This document shows positions 10,877-19,837 of a stretch of DNA of 64,000 nt, piece after piece. Under the pieces are notes generated by a model. The model saw only the letters and a list, made by a program, of their open reading frames with translations. It had not been told where the DNA came from and searched no databases. Positions within the stretch are counted from its first letter, which is position 1, and each line of letters begins with the position of its first letter. Position numbers and translations under genes: made by a program. Origin of the DNA: Zelonia costaricensis (lineage: Eukaryota > Euglenozoa > Kinetoplastea > Trypanosomatida > Trypanosomatidae); the NCBI GenBank assembly GCA_030849075.1, contig JASAOO010003527.1, positions 1-64,000 of the forward strand, in the 5' to 3' direction.

Positions 10877-11723
10877 CTTGGAGAATCGAAGGGAGGGGGG
10901 CTCAAAAGACAAACAAAAAACGAGAAAGACGCAGCTCACACACAGACGGGGCCGCGGTGAGAAGAAGGATAGCTCCTCGGGTGCACAGGGGAAAGGGAGG
11001 TGTGGAGTGAGCTGGTCGGGCGGTGCCGTGCGCGACTACGCGGCTCCAGGCGCTTCAGCGGAGCAGGGGGAAAGAAGGTTGGTCGGAGGGAGAAGCGCGA
11101 AGAAAGGCTTTCGTGGCACGCGCCTTCGCTAGTCCGTTCAAGTCCCTTGGCTCGACGGATCAAGGCAGCACGATGCTAAGCGCGGCTGGTGCGTTAGGGA
11201 GAGAAATGATGCGCATGGGATCGGCGATGTTGCGAGTGTAGTGAGGTGGCGCACGGGACGACAGAAGCCAAAGACAACCAAAAACAAAAAATGCCGGTGG
11301 AGTACGGAGAAGCAGCAGTGAAGGCAAGCACGAAGCGGGAAGAGCCGAGGCGTGCGCTCGTGCACGCAGACGGGTAGCACGGCGCCGTTGCAGACGCGCA
11401 CGCATTTGCAACGACCACACGCCAAACACGTGGAGTGCAGTTCGGGTGTTGCTGTGGTTTTCGTCTTCCTCTCAATCGCTTTGCGGTTCTCTGAAGAGCT
11501 CCCAAGTGGAAGGCGCCAGTAGTTGTCGCTCTTCAGCTCCGCCCTTTCCCTACCAGCCCCCGCTCCCGCCTCCATCGGCGAAGTCGCAGCAGTCGAGCAG
11601 TGAGGGAGAGCAGAGCTGCCTACGCAGTGCTTGCTCAGTTTCCCGCCAGACGGAAATGAAAGAGAGGAGGGGTGAGGAGGTGGCAATAAGTCAACAGCGC
11701 CGTCTCGAGAGCGACCCTGTTTG
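10877..11723. other. intergenic spacer
   Basis: Plus-strand purine-rich DNA at 10881-10932 is a pyrimidine tract on the transcribed strand followed by an AG about 30 bases above the start of the LysM-like gene. It suits a short 5' UTR. Another purine tract lies at 11061-11110. No further gene was recognised; the frames here are low-complexity. Confidence 0.6.
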
Positions 11724-12041
11724 CTACGCCTGCGCGGCGGCGTGCGGGTTGGTCGCGTCGTCAATCATCCACCCATACTGGCGGATCAGCTCCTCCTTGC
11801 CGCGGCAGCTCACCGTGTTGACCGGCGCCTGCAGCGCCTCCTCCCCGGTAGCGGCAGCGACGTTGGCGAAGACTGCGAACCAAATCAAGCCCTCGTTGAA
11901 GCCGCGGATGAGCGCCACCTTGCCGTTGCGCAGGCTCTTGGTAAAGTGGACGATCTGGCCGGGCTGGAAGCCGTACGTCGGGTTTGCACTGGTGTCCAGG
12001 ACGATCGCGTCGCCCGAGATGGTGGTGGCTGTCACCGACAT
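11724..12041 (-). CDS. small conserved-looking protein, 105 aa, function unknown
   Basis: The frame is open much further upstream, but the upstream part is low-complexity Ser/Pro/His sequence derived from the splice region. The first sensible ATG is at 12041 (MSVTATTISG). The product is compact, with alternating hydrophobic and polar residues: a short N-terminal strand region, YGFQPGQIVHFTKSL, then GLIWFAVFANVAAATG and EELIRQYGWMIDD. No signal peptide or membrane segment is evident and I do not recognise the family. A very strong pyrimidine tract lies 120-200 bases above the ATG (12159-12245), supporting a real mature mRNA with a start near here. It sits between a LysM-like and a PrimPol-like gene. 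Confidence 0.6.
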   Translation of the reverse strand: MSVTATTISGDAIVLDTSANPTYGFQPGQIVHFTKSLRNGKVALIRGFNEGLIWFAVFANVAAATGEEALQAPVNTVSCRGKEELIRQYGWMIDDATNPHAAAQA

Positions 12042-12625
12042 GTGCCGTACCTGAACGTCCACAGCAATGAGGAGATCGGAGTCGGCCTCGAATGCAGGAG
12101 GCTTGCAGTGGCTTGCAAGGGGGCTGGGGCGAGGTGGGGTTGTCACGACACCTGGCACGGGAGAGGTTGAAAGGTGTGAGGAGAAAAGGGTGGGGGAGAT
12201 GAAGTGAAACAAAGAAGAGAGAGAAGAGACGAGAAGTGAAGGAGCGTGGTCTTTTGGTGCCGGTGCGGCGGAGCGGGAGTGCGTCAGGGTGGTTTCGGTG
12301 CGTGTTCTAGGCCAGTGCCATCGAGGTGAGGAGGGGGAGGAGGGGGGGGCGTCCAAGAGCGGGAGAAGGAGAGGGGAGTGTCCTGCGGAACTTCAGTGCG
12401 CCAGGGAGAAAACAACGACAAGGGAAGGGAGGCGCGCCCTCGTCGTGCACCGCTTTTTGTGTGTGCGTTCGACACTGTCAAGGCCGGTCGCGTCGGGTCG
12501 GGGGCGGCGAGGCGCCGCGAGTCGAGTTTTCCGTCAACAGCCTCAACGTGGTACTCTGCGGTTCGGGTGCTGAGGCGAGGAGTGACGGCGTGAGAAGCTG
12601 GCAACGCCGCCGCACAGGACTTCGG
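12042..12625. other. intergenic spacer with strong splice tract
   Basis: 12159-12245 is nearly all purine on the plus strand (pyrimidine on the transcribed strand). It is one of the longest such tracts in the window and is the likely trans-splice signal for the 105-aa gene. A further purine-rich stretch at 12323-12375 could serve polyadenylation of the PrimPol-like gene upstream. Confidence 0.65.
12159..12245 (-). promoter_or_regulatory. polypyrimidine trans-splicing tract
   Basis: About 87 bases are almost only purines on the plus strand, so C/T on the transcribed strand. It lies just above the 105-aa gene. Spliced-leader addition in trypanosomatids uses such tracts followed by the next AG. 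Confidence 0.65.
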
Positions 12626-14350
12626 TCAGGCAGTGGGCGCTGCGCCAGGAAGTGGACGCGGCGGTGAGCGGAAAGCAGCGCAGTCGGGGTCAAAGCACTT
12701 CTGCACAAACGTCATGCGCTGTGTGTCTAGGACAAGGTACACGTTGTTGGACTTGTGCTCACGGCCGACGTTTTGGCAGTAACGCGTCCCCTGCACAGAG
12801 AAGGTGAGGAAGTGGCCGTCAAGTGTGCGTGGCGGTGACACGCTGCACGGGCGCCGCGCAATCGCGCTGTAAGCCCGCTCGAGGCTGGCCGTGAGCGCCG
12901 CGACCTTGACGCCACCGACGTCGCACGCCGATGCCGTCCACTTGGGGGTGGGTTGGGCGGTGCGGGGGCACAGCGCGAGCCCCGCAGTGGCGGCACTCCG
13001 GTCCTCCACGGGATCTGCAAGCAGAATCAAGCGTGGCGGCTCGGCGTCGTGGCGCAGCGGCGGAGCAATTAGCGTGTCCATGAGCATCGATAGCGTCAGA
13101 GGCATGGTATCGGTGACGGACGGCGGAAAGTGTACCACGGGCTTCCCGGCCACGTAGTGGCGGTATGGGCGAAGAACACCGAGCTTGCCGAGCTTGCAGC
13201 TGCCGACACAACGCATAATGCGGTTTCTGGAGTAGACCGCCTCATCAACGACACAGCAGCGCGGCAGGTAGGGCAGCGTGTTGCGGGGGTGGTCGGGAGC
13301 GAGTTCCGCAAAGACAGGATACCACACGGGGGCCTTGTGGAAAAAGGCCGCTGCGTGCAAGCGCGGGCTGCACGGCGCCTGCGCGCTCAGCGCAGTGACG
13401 AGCTCGCGCACAAACACCTTGACAGAACCGGTAGAGTCAAACATGTGGCGGTGCAGCTTGAACACGTAGTGCTGTGAGAACTTCGTTGCCGGCCCGCGCA
13501 GCGGAACGGATTGCAGCACCCACACTTCCGCAAAGACGCTGTCGAGGGTGCCCGCGCCGTGCTCCGCTGAAAGCCACTCAGGGTGGCGCTCGCGCACGAG
13601 CTGGGCGACCGCGTCCAGCAAGACGTCGCAGGTGTTGCTGTTGTTTGGCACCACTGGGCAGTCGAGTCCGCAGGCGTCAGGCGGCTCGTGAAGCACCCGC
13701 CGCCTCAGCGCGCGGTACCGCTCTCGCGGACATCGAAACACCGTGCGCCGCGTGTCGCCCTCACCCACCTCATCCACGCGGACAACCGCATCGGCCTCCT
13801 CGACTGAGGACGACGGGGAGCTGCGCGACGAAGACGATGAAGACACATCACTGCTGTCGTCGATGGTGACTGTCTCGTGCAGTGCGACGTGATTCGCCTC
13901 CCTCTCCACGTCCAGGTAGAGGTGACACGGCCGGCCTTCCCGAATGATCTCGTAGAGGTGCAGCTGCCGTGCTTCTATGCGGGCCAAGAGAGACCGCAAG
14001 CCCTCCAGTGTCGCAGCGAGGAAGAAGCGGCTCTGCTGCGAGAGCGGCGCGGTGCCGTAGAGCAGCGAGAAATCCTCACGCGCGCGCTTTCGCGTCCGCG
14101 ACGCGTCCTCCGGCGCTGCCGGGGCTCGCTGGAAGAGCCGCGGCGGTGCGTGACGTGAGAGAAGCCTCGAGACGTCGCTGGGAGAGGGAAATTCGATCGA
14201 GAAGCAGCGCCAGTGCTCCAAGTCGGGCAGCGAGGCAGCCCTGGCGAGGTTGTCTTTGTCGACAAAGTCAAAGAGCTGCTGCTGAACAGGAAAGAGGCGG
14301 CACTGGTCTGCGTCGAAGTGTTGCTCAAAGGTATCCTTGTACCACAGCAT
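12626..14350 (-). CDS. PrimPol-like primase-polymerase
   Basis: 574 codons from the ATG at 14350; the frame extends to 14515 but begins with TTG there. It is an archaeo-eukaryotic primase-fold enzyme that can prime and extend DNA, used for replication restart or damage bypass. Motif I DxE is in LYLDVE (D147, E149), motif II SxH in KFSQHYVFKLH (S292, H294), and the third catalytic acid is probably D369 in CVVDEAVYS. At the C-terminus C525, H532, C552 and C557 form a UL52-type zinc knuckle with spacing C-x6-H-x19-C-x4-C. As I recall it, that equals the spacing in human PRIMPOL. A Ser/Asp-rich insert (about residues 160-190) separates motifs I and II. Trypanosomes have two such proteins, PPL1 and PPL2; I cannot say which this is. 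Nuclear, kinetoplast or dual action is possible. Confidence 0.85.
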   Translation of the reverse strand: MLWYKDTFEQHFDADQCRLFPVQQQLFDFVDKDNLARAASLPDLEHWRCFSIEFPSPSDVSRLLSRHAPPRLFQRAPAAPEDASRTRKRAREDFSLLYGTAPLSQQSRFFLAATLEGLRSLLARIEARQLHLYEIIREGRPCHLYLDVEREANHVALHETVTIDDSSDVSSSSSSRSSPSSSVEEADAVVRVDEVGEGDTRRTVFRCPRERYRALRRRVLHEPPDACGLDCPVVPNNSNTCDVLLDAVAQLVRERHPEWLSAEHGAGTLDSVFAEVWVLQSVPLRGPATKFSQHYVFKLHRHMFDSTGSVKVFVRELVTALSAQAPCSPRLHAAAFFHKAPVWYPVFAELAPDHPRNTLPYLPRCCVVDEAVYSRNRIMRCVGSCKLGKLGVLRPYRHYVAGKPVVHFPPSVTDTMPLTLSMLMDTLIAPPLRHDAEPPRLILLADPVEDRSAATAGLALCPRTAQPTPKWTASACDVGGVKVAALTASLERAYSAIARRPCSVSPPRTLDGHFLTFSVQGTRYCQNVGREHKSNNVYLVLDTQRMTFVQKCFDPDCAAFRSPPRPLPGAAPTA

Positions 14351-14719
14351 CGGTGCACAGTGGCGGGCGAACGTGAAAGGGAAAACGGGGAAGGGAGTTG
14401 GGTCTGGAGGTGGACACAGCCGCCCGCACTCACCATGGGCTTCGCGCAGTAGACCATGCGTGAGACGATCGCTTGACGGGAGGAGCGGAAACGAAGAAAA
14501 AAGGAGACGTAGCAATCAGAAAAAAGAGAGAGAGAGAGGTTGCGAAGATAAAGGATGGGCGGCTTTGCAGCAGCGCGCTCGGGCAGTTTCATTTGTGCAC
14601 GCAAGGCGGCACCTCAGCAGAGCAGGTTGGCCACCAGCCCATGCTTCACGTTCGTTGGTCCTCTGAATAGACTTGCATTTCAAAAGCAGAGACTCGCTCT
14701 CCTTCTCTGTGATTACGCG
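14351..14719. other. intergenic spacer
   Basis: Two plus-strand purine tracts, 14374-14396 and 14479-14541 (the second with a GA repeat), are pyrimidine tracts on the transcribed strand. They are likely splice signals for the PrimPol-like gene. No gene seen. Confidence 0.6.
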
Positions 14720-16381
14720 TTACTGCGGCGTCGCCCCACCACCTGGCTGGCGAAGACTGCCACCACCAAAGGACAGGATGTCGTGCAGCACACCACCGAG
14801 AAACGCACGACAGGCGCTTTCGCGCGCCGTTGTGTAGCGCGAGGCGATCGCACGGCCCACGTGCTTCAGCTCTCCCCCAGCGCCGGAGTGCATGGTCACC
14901 TCGAAAAGACGCTGATGCGGCTTAGCGAACGCGTCGAGGTACGCCGCTACCGGCTCGCCGTTCGTGTCAAAGGGCACACCGTTGCGGGCGTCCGACATAG
15001 TGTCAAAGAAGCGCGGGTCGCGCACCGGCTTCTTGAATTGGGTGCGGCGCACCACCCGGCCGTCCACCGGCTGCGGCGCACCGTAGACGTCGGCGAAGCA
15101 CGGCGTCGCCGCGACGTCCACCCAGGCTGCAAAAGCGGGCCCGCGGCGGTACGCCGCCTGCTCCTCCGCCGTGAGCCACCCAGATGCTGCGGCGTCAGTT
15201 GTGGCGGGCTCGAGGCCGCGCTCAACGAGGTCGCGTGTGCGGCGGCGCCACATGTCCACGGCGTCGATGAGCCCAGGACCGGCGGCCAGCCCTTGCGCGT
15301 GTGGCGACTGCGTCTCAAGGGAGTCGAGCGTGATGTCGGCTGCGCCGTCTGTGCCCGGGCGAAAGCCGCTGACGATAGAAAGCGCGTCCGCATCGCCAGC
15401 ACCTTGACTGTCCGTCTCGCCCTGCATCCGGTGCGCGGTGGGCGACGGTGACGGCGACTCGCTGTCTTGCGCCCGAGGAACGGCCGCGTCGGGGATGAGG
15501 CGGGAGCGGGCGGTGTAGTGCACCGAGAGCCCCTGCGCAGCCAGCAGAGCCTCCGCCACGTTGAGCGCCGGGAAGTGTTCGAGAACGCGCAGGAGCAGGC
15601 TGGAGGCGCGGTGCGGCACGTTGGGCTCACCTTGAAGCTGGTACACGCGTTCAAGTGCCTGCGTGGCCGAGTCAGCGCCCAGGGTCTGGTGCACGGCGCC
15701 GACGAACTGCGAGAATTTCCAGCCCAGTGGGCTCTGGGCAGACGGCAGCAGCCCAACCTGGTACGAGGTCCCCGCGACGTCTTGCTTGCGCACCGTGTGC
15801 CGCTCGGCCTCCAGAAAGCCTAACTGCGCAGCCGGGTCGCTTGCACTAGCGTCGTCGCGAGTCATGGCCATCGCCTCAAACTGCAGCTCCTTGGCGAACA
15901 GCCGCAACGTGAAGTGGTTGTGCAGCACGGCGTTGAGCTCGCCCGCGGCGTTGGTGGTCAACGTCGTGCCGCGTCGGGCGCAGTAGCGCAACACAGCTTG
16001 CGAGAGGTACGCGTCAATGATGGCATCCCCGAGGGTGGTAAGCTGGTGCTGGTGGGCGTCGAAGTGCGTCGTGAAAAGGGGGGCAAAGGGAGCGGCCGTG
16101 CTGCGAAAGAGTGCATCGGTGGGAGCAGCGGGCAGCACGCCGGCGTACGTGATGCCGCACGTGTTCAGGGCCTGCAGGAGGTACCGGTACGCGACCGGGC
16201 TCACCCTACCGACTCGCCGCACCATGCTGCCTCGCATGACGCCACTGCAACAACGGGCGCCAATGGAGAGCGCCGCAGAAAAGGAGTGAAGTGCAGATTG
16301 GGGTAACATGAGAGCTGTCCAGGAGACTCGATGTGCAGCATCGAAGAAACACACAGGGGCTTCGACTGCACGCTTGACCAT
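14720..16381 (-). CDS. degenerate RNase III / dsRBD protein, mL44- or mRPN-like, probably mitochondrial
   Basis: 553 codons from the ATG at 16381; ATGs at 16309 and around codon 49-53 are alternatives. The N-terminal 60 residues are Ser/Ala/Arg-rich with few acids, fitting import into the mitochondrion. Residues 105-130 contain HQHQLTTLGDAIIDAYL, an RNase III signature in which the Asp of LGD is kept but the preceding acids of the usual NERLEFLGD are replaced. The later FEA-type motif reads FVGAVHQTLG, also without its acid. Residues around 505-545 (LFEVTMHSG, GRAIASRYTTARESACRAFL) match a double-stranded-RNA-binding domain. Loss of catalytic acids points to a structural role like the mitoribosomal protein mL44, not an active nuclease. 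Trypanosome mRPN1 or an editosome RNase III-like protein are other options. Confidence 0.6.
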   Translation of the reverse strand: MVKRAVEAPVCFFDAAHRVSWTALMLPQSALHSFSAALSIGARCCSGVMRGSMVRRVGRVSPVAYRYLLQALNTCGITYAGVLPAAPTDALFRSTAAPFAPLFTTHFDAHQHQLTTLGDAIIDAYLSQAVLRYCARRGTTLTTNAAGELNAVLHNHFTLRLFAKELQFEAMAMTRDDASASDPAAQLGFLEAERHTVRKQDVAGTSYQVGLLPSAQSPLGWKFSQFVGAVHQTLGADSATQALERVYQLQGEPNVPHRASSLLLRVLEHFPALNVAEALLAAQGLSVHYTARSRLIPDAAVPRAQDSESPSPSPTAHRMQGETDSQGAGDADALSIVSGFRPGTDGAADITLDSLETQSPHAQGLAAGPGLIDAVDMWRRRTRDLVERGLEPATTDAAASGWLTAEEQAAYRRGPAFAAWVDVAATPCFADVYGAPQPVDGRVVRRTQFKKPVRDPRFFDTMSDARNGVPFDTNGEPVAAYLDAFAKPHQRLFEVTMHSGAGGELKHVGRAIASRYTTARESACRAFLGGVLHDILSFGGGSLRQPGGGATPQ

Positions 16382-16507
16382 GCGGCGAAAGAGCCCCTGT
16401 TCTCGTTACTGGCGAGGAAAAAAGCGGGCGTGACGAGGATCTTGGCGACGAGCTCCGTTCTCCTCTCCCCTCTGGCGGGCGACGCGGTGGTGCACGGGGC
16501 AAAGTGC

Positions 16508-16545
<38 letters not shown>

Positions 16546-16997
16546 CAGCGAGTCAAAAGGGTGTGGCACTGCTGCTCGTGTGCGTTTGCGCTGTCGCTGG
16601 AGGCCCATCACCTCGTCGCCACGACACTCACACAGGCACAGTACTTCTGTGACGCGGGTGCGCCGAGAGGCGGCGTGTGGCCCCTCTTCTCCTCGTGTTG
16701 CCTTCGTTTGTTTTGTTTTTTTGCTGCTCTTTTGTTTTCTTGTCACGCTACCACGCGTGCCCTCCCCCCCCCTCCCTCGTCACACGACGGTGCGCGGTCC
16801 CGTAGGAGAAAAAAAAGGCGACACGCCGTCTACCGTGCCACGGGAAGAAGGGCAAGAGGCTGCGCGGACAATGCGAGAGGCGGCGGGGAGGGGGCGAAGG
16901 CGGCATCGTTGCACGGCGCAAGCGACACCCATTCACGGAAAAGCGGCACAAAACACCGCGTGTAGAACTTCAAATGCGCGCCGCTCCACCAAGTCCA
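16382..16997. other. intergenic spacer with TG microsatellite
   Basis: A perfect (TG)n microsatellite spans about 16510-16542 (CA on the transcribed strand). T-rich sequence at 16708-16741 and a short purine run at 16805-16815 follow. Only a short pyrimidine tract (16413-16423 complement) lies close to the start of the RNase III-like gene. No gene seen. Confidence 0.6.
16510..16542. repeat. (TG)n microsatellite
   Basis: About 16 uninterrupted TG units in the spacer between the FOP/FOR20-like gene and the RNase III-like gene. CA/TG repeats of this kind are frequent in trypanosomatid spacers. Confidence 0.9.
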
Positions 16998-17720
16998 TCA
17001 TGCGGAAAGCCGCTCCACCTCGTCACACGGTGCTACCGCGTCCAGGTTGCCGTCCGTGTCCGAGAAGGGGATCGAGTCTTCGTAGCGGTCGAGCTCATGC
17101 TGCACATCCATGTCAGTGGGGAGTACCGCAGCGATAGCGTCCTCGTCTCCATCCTCCCCCTCCGGCTCCCCCGCCGCCGGAGAGGTAACGGCTGCGTCGC
17201 CATTCGTCGACGGCCCCGCAGGTGAGGCGTTGGCCACTGCGAGGGCCCCGTTGGTGACGTGGCGCCCCTGCGGGGGTTCTGGAGATGAGGTGCGGGGCTG
17301 CGTGCTGTAGGACTGCACGACGCGCTCCAGAAGGGAGCCGCTGCCGGGCGTGTCGGCCAGGTCGCCGAGGAGGCTGGCACGCTCGTTGAGCAAGAGGTGC
17401 ACGCCCGCCTCCACCTCGAGCACGCCGGCGGTTTGGCTCAGCTGGTGGTGCTGCAGAAAGTCGTACAAGAGGAGGAGGCTTACTTTTGCGGACGGGGGGA
17501 GCGACAGTGGTCGCGTCACCGAGCCAACGGCCGCCTGCACCAGGTCATCGTCACCGCGGATGAGCGCCAACGCGGTGGCGCGCAGCTGTGCCCGTATCTT
17601 GCCGAGTGCCCCCGACGCCGTGAGCGCACTCACAAACGCATCCTGCAGCTGCAGCAGTGCCGCGTTGGACTCGCTGCCCTCCTCGAGTTGTGTGGTGTCC
17701 TCGGCTTCATAGTCGTCCAT
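16998..17720 (-). CDS. FOP/FOR20-like LisH protein (basal body)
   Basis: 240 codons from the ATG at 17720; the open frame reaches 17732 only through a GTG. Residues 36-55 (TASGALGKIRAQLRATALAL) and 79-125 (KVSLLLLYDFLQ, then SQTAGVLEVEAGVHLLL) match in order the N-terminal dimerisation region of FOP, OFD1 and FOR20/FOPNL, including the LisH core. In other ciliates and animals these proteins sit at centriolar satellites or basal bodies and help docking and transition-zone assembly. The rest of the chain is acidic and Pro/Ser/Gly-rich, probably disordered, ending in short acidic DRYED and DTDGN segments. A long pyrimidine tract on the transcribed strand (17807-17863) lies about 90 bases above the start. 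Family assignment is by motif; FOR20 versus FOP is unresolved. Confidence 0.7.
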   Translation of the reverse strand: MDDYEAEDTTQLEEGSESNAALLQLQDAFVSALTASGALGKIRAQLRATALALIRGDDDLVQAAVGSVTRPLSLPPSAKVSLLLLYDFLQHHQLSQTAGVLEVEAGVHLLLNERASLLGDLADTPGSGSLLERVVQSYSTQPRTSSPEPPQGRHVTNGALAVANASPAGPSTNGDAAVTSPAAGEPEGEDGDEDAIAAVLPTDMDVQHELDRYEDSIPFSDTDGNLDAVAPCDEVERLSA

Positions 17721-18517
17721 GCTGGTCTGCACTCATGCGCGACCTTCGGCAGTGCGGTAAGAACTGCGTGGACGGGCGGCAGTGGGGCGGGCACGCGTGT
17801 TTGTATGGGGAGAGAGGGCGAGAGCGAAAGAGGAGGAGAGGAGAGGACAGGAGAGGTAGAGAGCACCGACGTGCCGGTGGCGCAGCGCGGCTAGCGAAGC
17901 GAAGGAGAAGGGAATGGGGGGGGGATGCGCCGCCACGGTTCACCTTTAGCAGCAGTAGTAGCAGTAGTGGTGTCCTCGGCAGCATTGCACAAAGCCACCA
18001 CGCACAAGGGCGGGTGAAGGGGGGGGGTTCTCTGCGTTCATGGATGTCAGCGAGGCCGAGGCGAGGGACGACAGAGAAAAGGGGGAGGGGGCGCCGCGGT
18101 GTGCGCGCGGATCAACTCACAAGGACCCCCCTACAAGTTGCCCACATCGGTGGTTGTTTAGCCGCCACAGAGGTCGGGCACGTGGTCGCTAAACTCAAAA
18201 CACAACAACGCAGCCGCTGCGTGGAATAGGGTGTTTGTGTGTGCTTGTGTGCGCGTTAGACTTTAATCGTTGCATAAATGATTGCCGGCGAAGATTAGGA
18301 GGAGGAGGCGACCTTGAACAGAAGCTCACGAGGTGAACCCAGTTGCCTAACGGAAATGCACGAAGGGGAAGCGGCGTCAACTCGGGTGGTGCTCTGACAA
18401 CAGCGGCCGCTGCTGGCACCTCCGCGATGCGTTTTTTTTCCCCTCCCCTTCTCCCTATCCATTGTCCCCCGCCGTTCGCCTCCTCCTCGACTCCCTTCCT
18501 CGTCTCTTGCCGCCCCG
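17721..18517. other. intergenic spacer
   Basis: 17807-17863 is a near-perfect plus-strand purine tract and is the probable trans-splice tract for the FOP/FOR20-like gene. Other purine-rich segments are at 17900-17932 and 18061-18095. No gene seen. Confidence 0.65.
17807..17863 (-). promoter_or_regulatory. polypyrimidine trans-splicing tract
   Basis: A 57-base, nearly uninterrupted C/T tract on the transcribed strand, with AG dinucleotides available before the ATG of the FOP/FOR20-like gene at 17720. Confidence 0.65.
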
Positions 18518-19837
18518 CTACTGCACCGTCTCCGTGAAGCGAAAGAAGCGAGCCGTGCCATCATCGCTGGTGCTGGCAAGCGTGGTGGCGGTGGTCACGA
18601 GGCTGAGAACCATGCGACGGTGTCCCATCAGCACCGCCAGCGGCTCCTGCGCAGACGAGCGGCCGTCCCACACGCGCACGTTGCCATCACTGCACCCTGC
18701 CGCAATAAGATGCGAGTGCGACCACGCCGCCGGGATCACACTCTCACCCACCTCGAGCACAGTGCGTGGCGAGAAGTCAGCGACGTTCCAGATCACCACA
18801 CGGCAGTCGCAGCTCGCCGTGAGCAGTAGCAGCGAGCCCTTGTTCATCGCCAGCGACTCGATCGCCTGCTCGTGGAGCTCCTCCAGGTGCGCCACAACCT
18901 TGCCGGTCCGCAGGGAAAAGACATGCAGCGTGCCGTCCTCGCAGCCGACGACGCACTGGTCGTCGTTGACAAACTGCAGCGCGGTGACACCGGCGTTGTC
19001 GGGGCTGAGGTCCTTGGCGATGTTCATCTCTGCCTTGCCGGTCTTTGGATCAAACACGCAGACGGAGCCGTCACGGCTACCCGTGACGAGCCGTTTGACG
19101 TCGGGCGACCACGCCGTGCAGGTGACGGCGTCGCGGTGACCCACAAAGTACATGATCAGGGTGCCCTTCACGATGTTCCACATCGCCGCCTGCGTGTCCT
19201 CAGCCCCGGCGGCAAGAATGAGGCTGGACGGGTGCCAGAGCAGCGTCATGATCTCTTGCGAGAGGTCCTTGAACGTGTGCACCCGCTCCCATGTCTCAGT
19301 CGACCACACAATGATGCTGGAGTCAACATCGCCGCTAGCCAGCCACTGCCCATTCGGAGAGAATGCAAGGAGGCTGATCGTGTCCTCGTGCCCCTTTAGC
19401 GTCGCCTTGAGCACCGCCTCCTTCGCCACGTCGCCCACCTCGATCACGTACACCTCTTCACCCTCGCCGCTGACCGCAAAGACGCCCGACTTCTGCGGGT
19501 GGGCCGCAACAGCGTGCAGCGGCTTCTTCTCTGGTGCCACAAACGTCGCGAAGGCGTCGTCACGCTCGGGCTCGTGGTCGGGTGCCGCGTTCAGGTCCTC
19601 CATCTCAGCTCCCTGCTGCAGGTCGTCGCCGTCGTCGTGGCCGTCGCCGCCGTCGTCCTCGTCGTGCTCGCGGGCGGCATCGCCGGCGCCGTCGTCGTCG
19701 TCATCGTCCTCCTGCTCCTGCGGCAGGCCGGACTCGTCGAGGATGTCCACGTCGGGGTCCTCGAGGTCGATGAAGGCCTCCTCCGCCTCCTCGATGTCCT
19801 CGCCGAGGCCCTCGCGGTTGAGGCCGTTGCGCGACAT
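18518..19837 (-). CDS. WD40-repeat protein of the AAMP/Sqt1 type
   Basis: 439 codons from the ATG at 19837 (MSRNGLNREG); an upstream TTG-led extension is rejected. The first 95 residues are strongly acidic, with long Asp/Glu runs, and the rest is a WD40 propeller. Recognisable units include LKGHEDTISLLAFSPNGQWL..VDSSIIVWSTETW, FVGHRDAVTCTAWSPDVKRL..SRDGSVCVFD, CEDGTLHVFSLRTG, ASCDCRVVIWNV and CSDGNVRVWDG, giving seven or eight blades. An acidic N-terminus followed by blades of this wording is typical of AAMP in animals and Sqt1 in yeast, the dedicated chaperone of ribosomal protein uL16 (Rpl10) during 60S assembly. That role is inferred from the family. A transcribed-strand pyrimidine tract lies just above the ATG (19845-19866), implying a very short 5' UTR. 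Confidence 0.75.
   Translation of the reverse strand: MSRNGLNREGLGEDIEEAEEAFIDLEDPDVDILDESGLPQEQEDDDDDDGAGDAAREHDEDDGGDGHDDGDDLQQGAEMEDLNAAPDHEPERDDAFATFVAPEKKPLHAVAAHPQKSGVFAVSGEGEEVYVIEVGDVAKEAVLKATLKGHEDTISLLAFSPNGQWLASGDVDSSIIVWSTETWERVHTFKDLSQEIMTLLWHPSSLILAAGAEDTQAAMWNIVKGTLIMYFVGHRDAVTCTAWSPDVKRLVTGSRDGSVCVFDPKTGKAEMNIAKDLSPDNAGVTALQFVNDDQCVVGCEDGTLHVFSLRTGKVVAHLEELHEQAIESLAMNKGSLLLLTASCDCRVVIWNVADFSPRTVLEVGESVIPAAWSHSHLIAAGCSDGNVRVWDGRSSAQEPLAVLMGHRRMVLSLVTTATTLASTSDDGTARFFRFTETVQ

Noticed and set aside
10877..10939. Upstream extension of the LysM-like protein
   Set aside because: It would add a short hydrophobic segment resembling a signal peptide, but that lies inside the splice tract and the basic presequence after the ATG at 10876 fits better.
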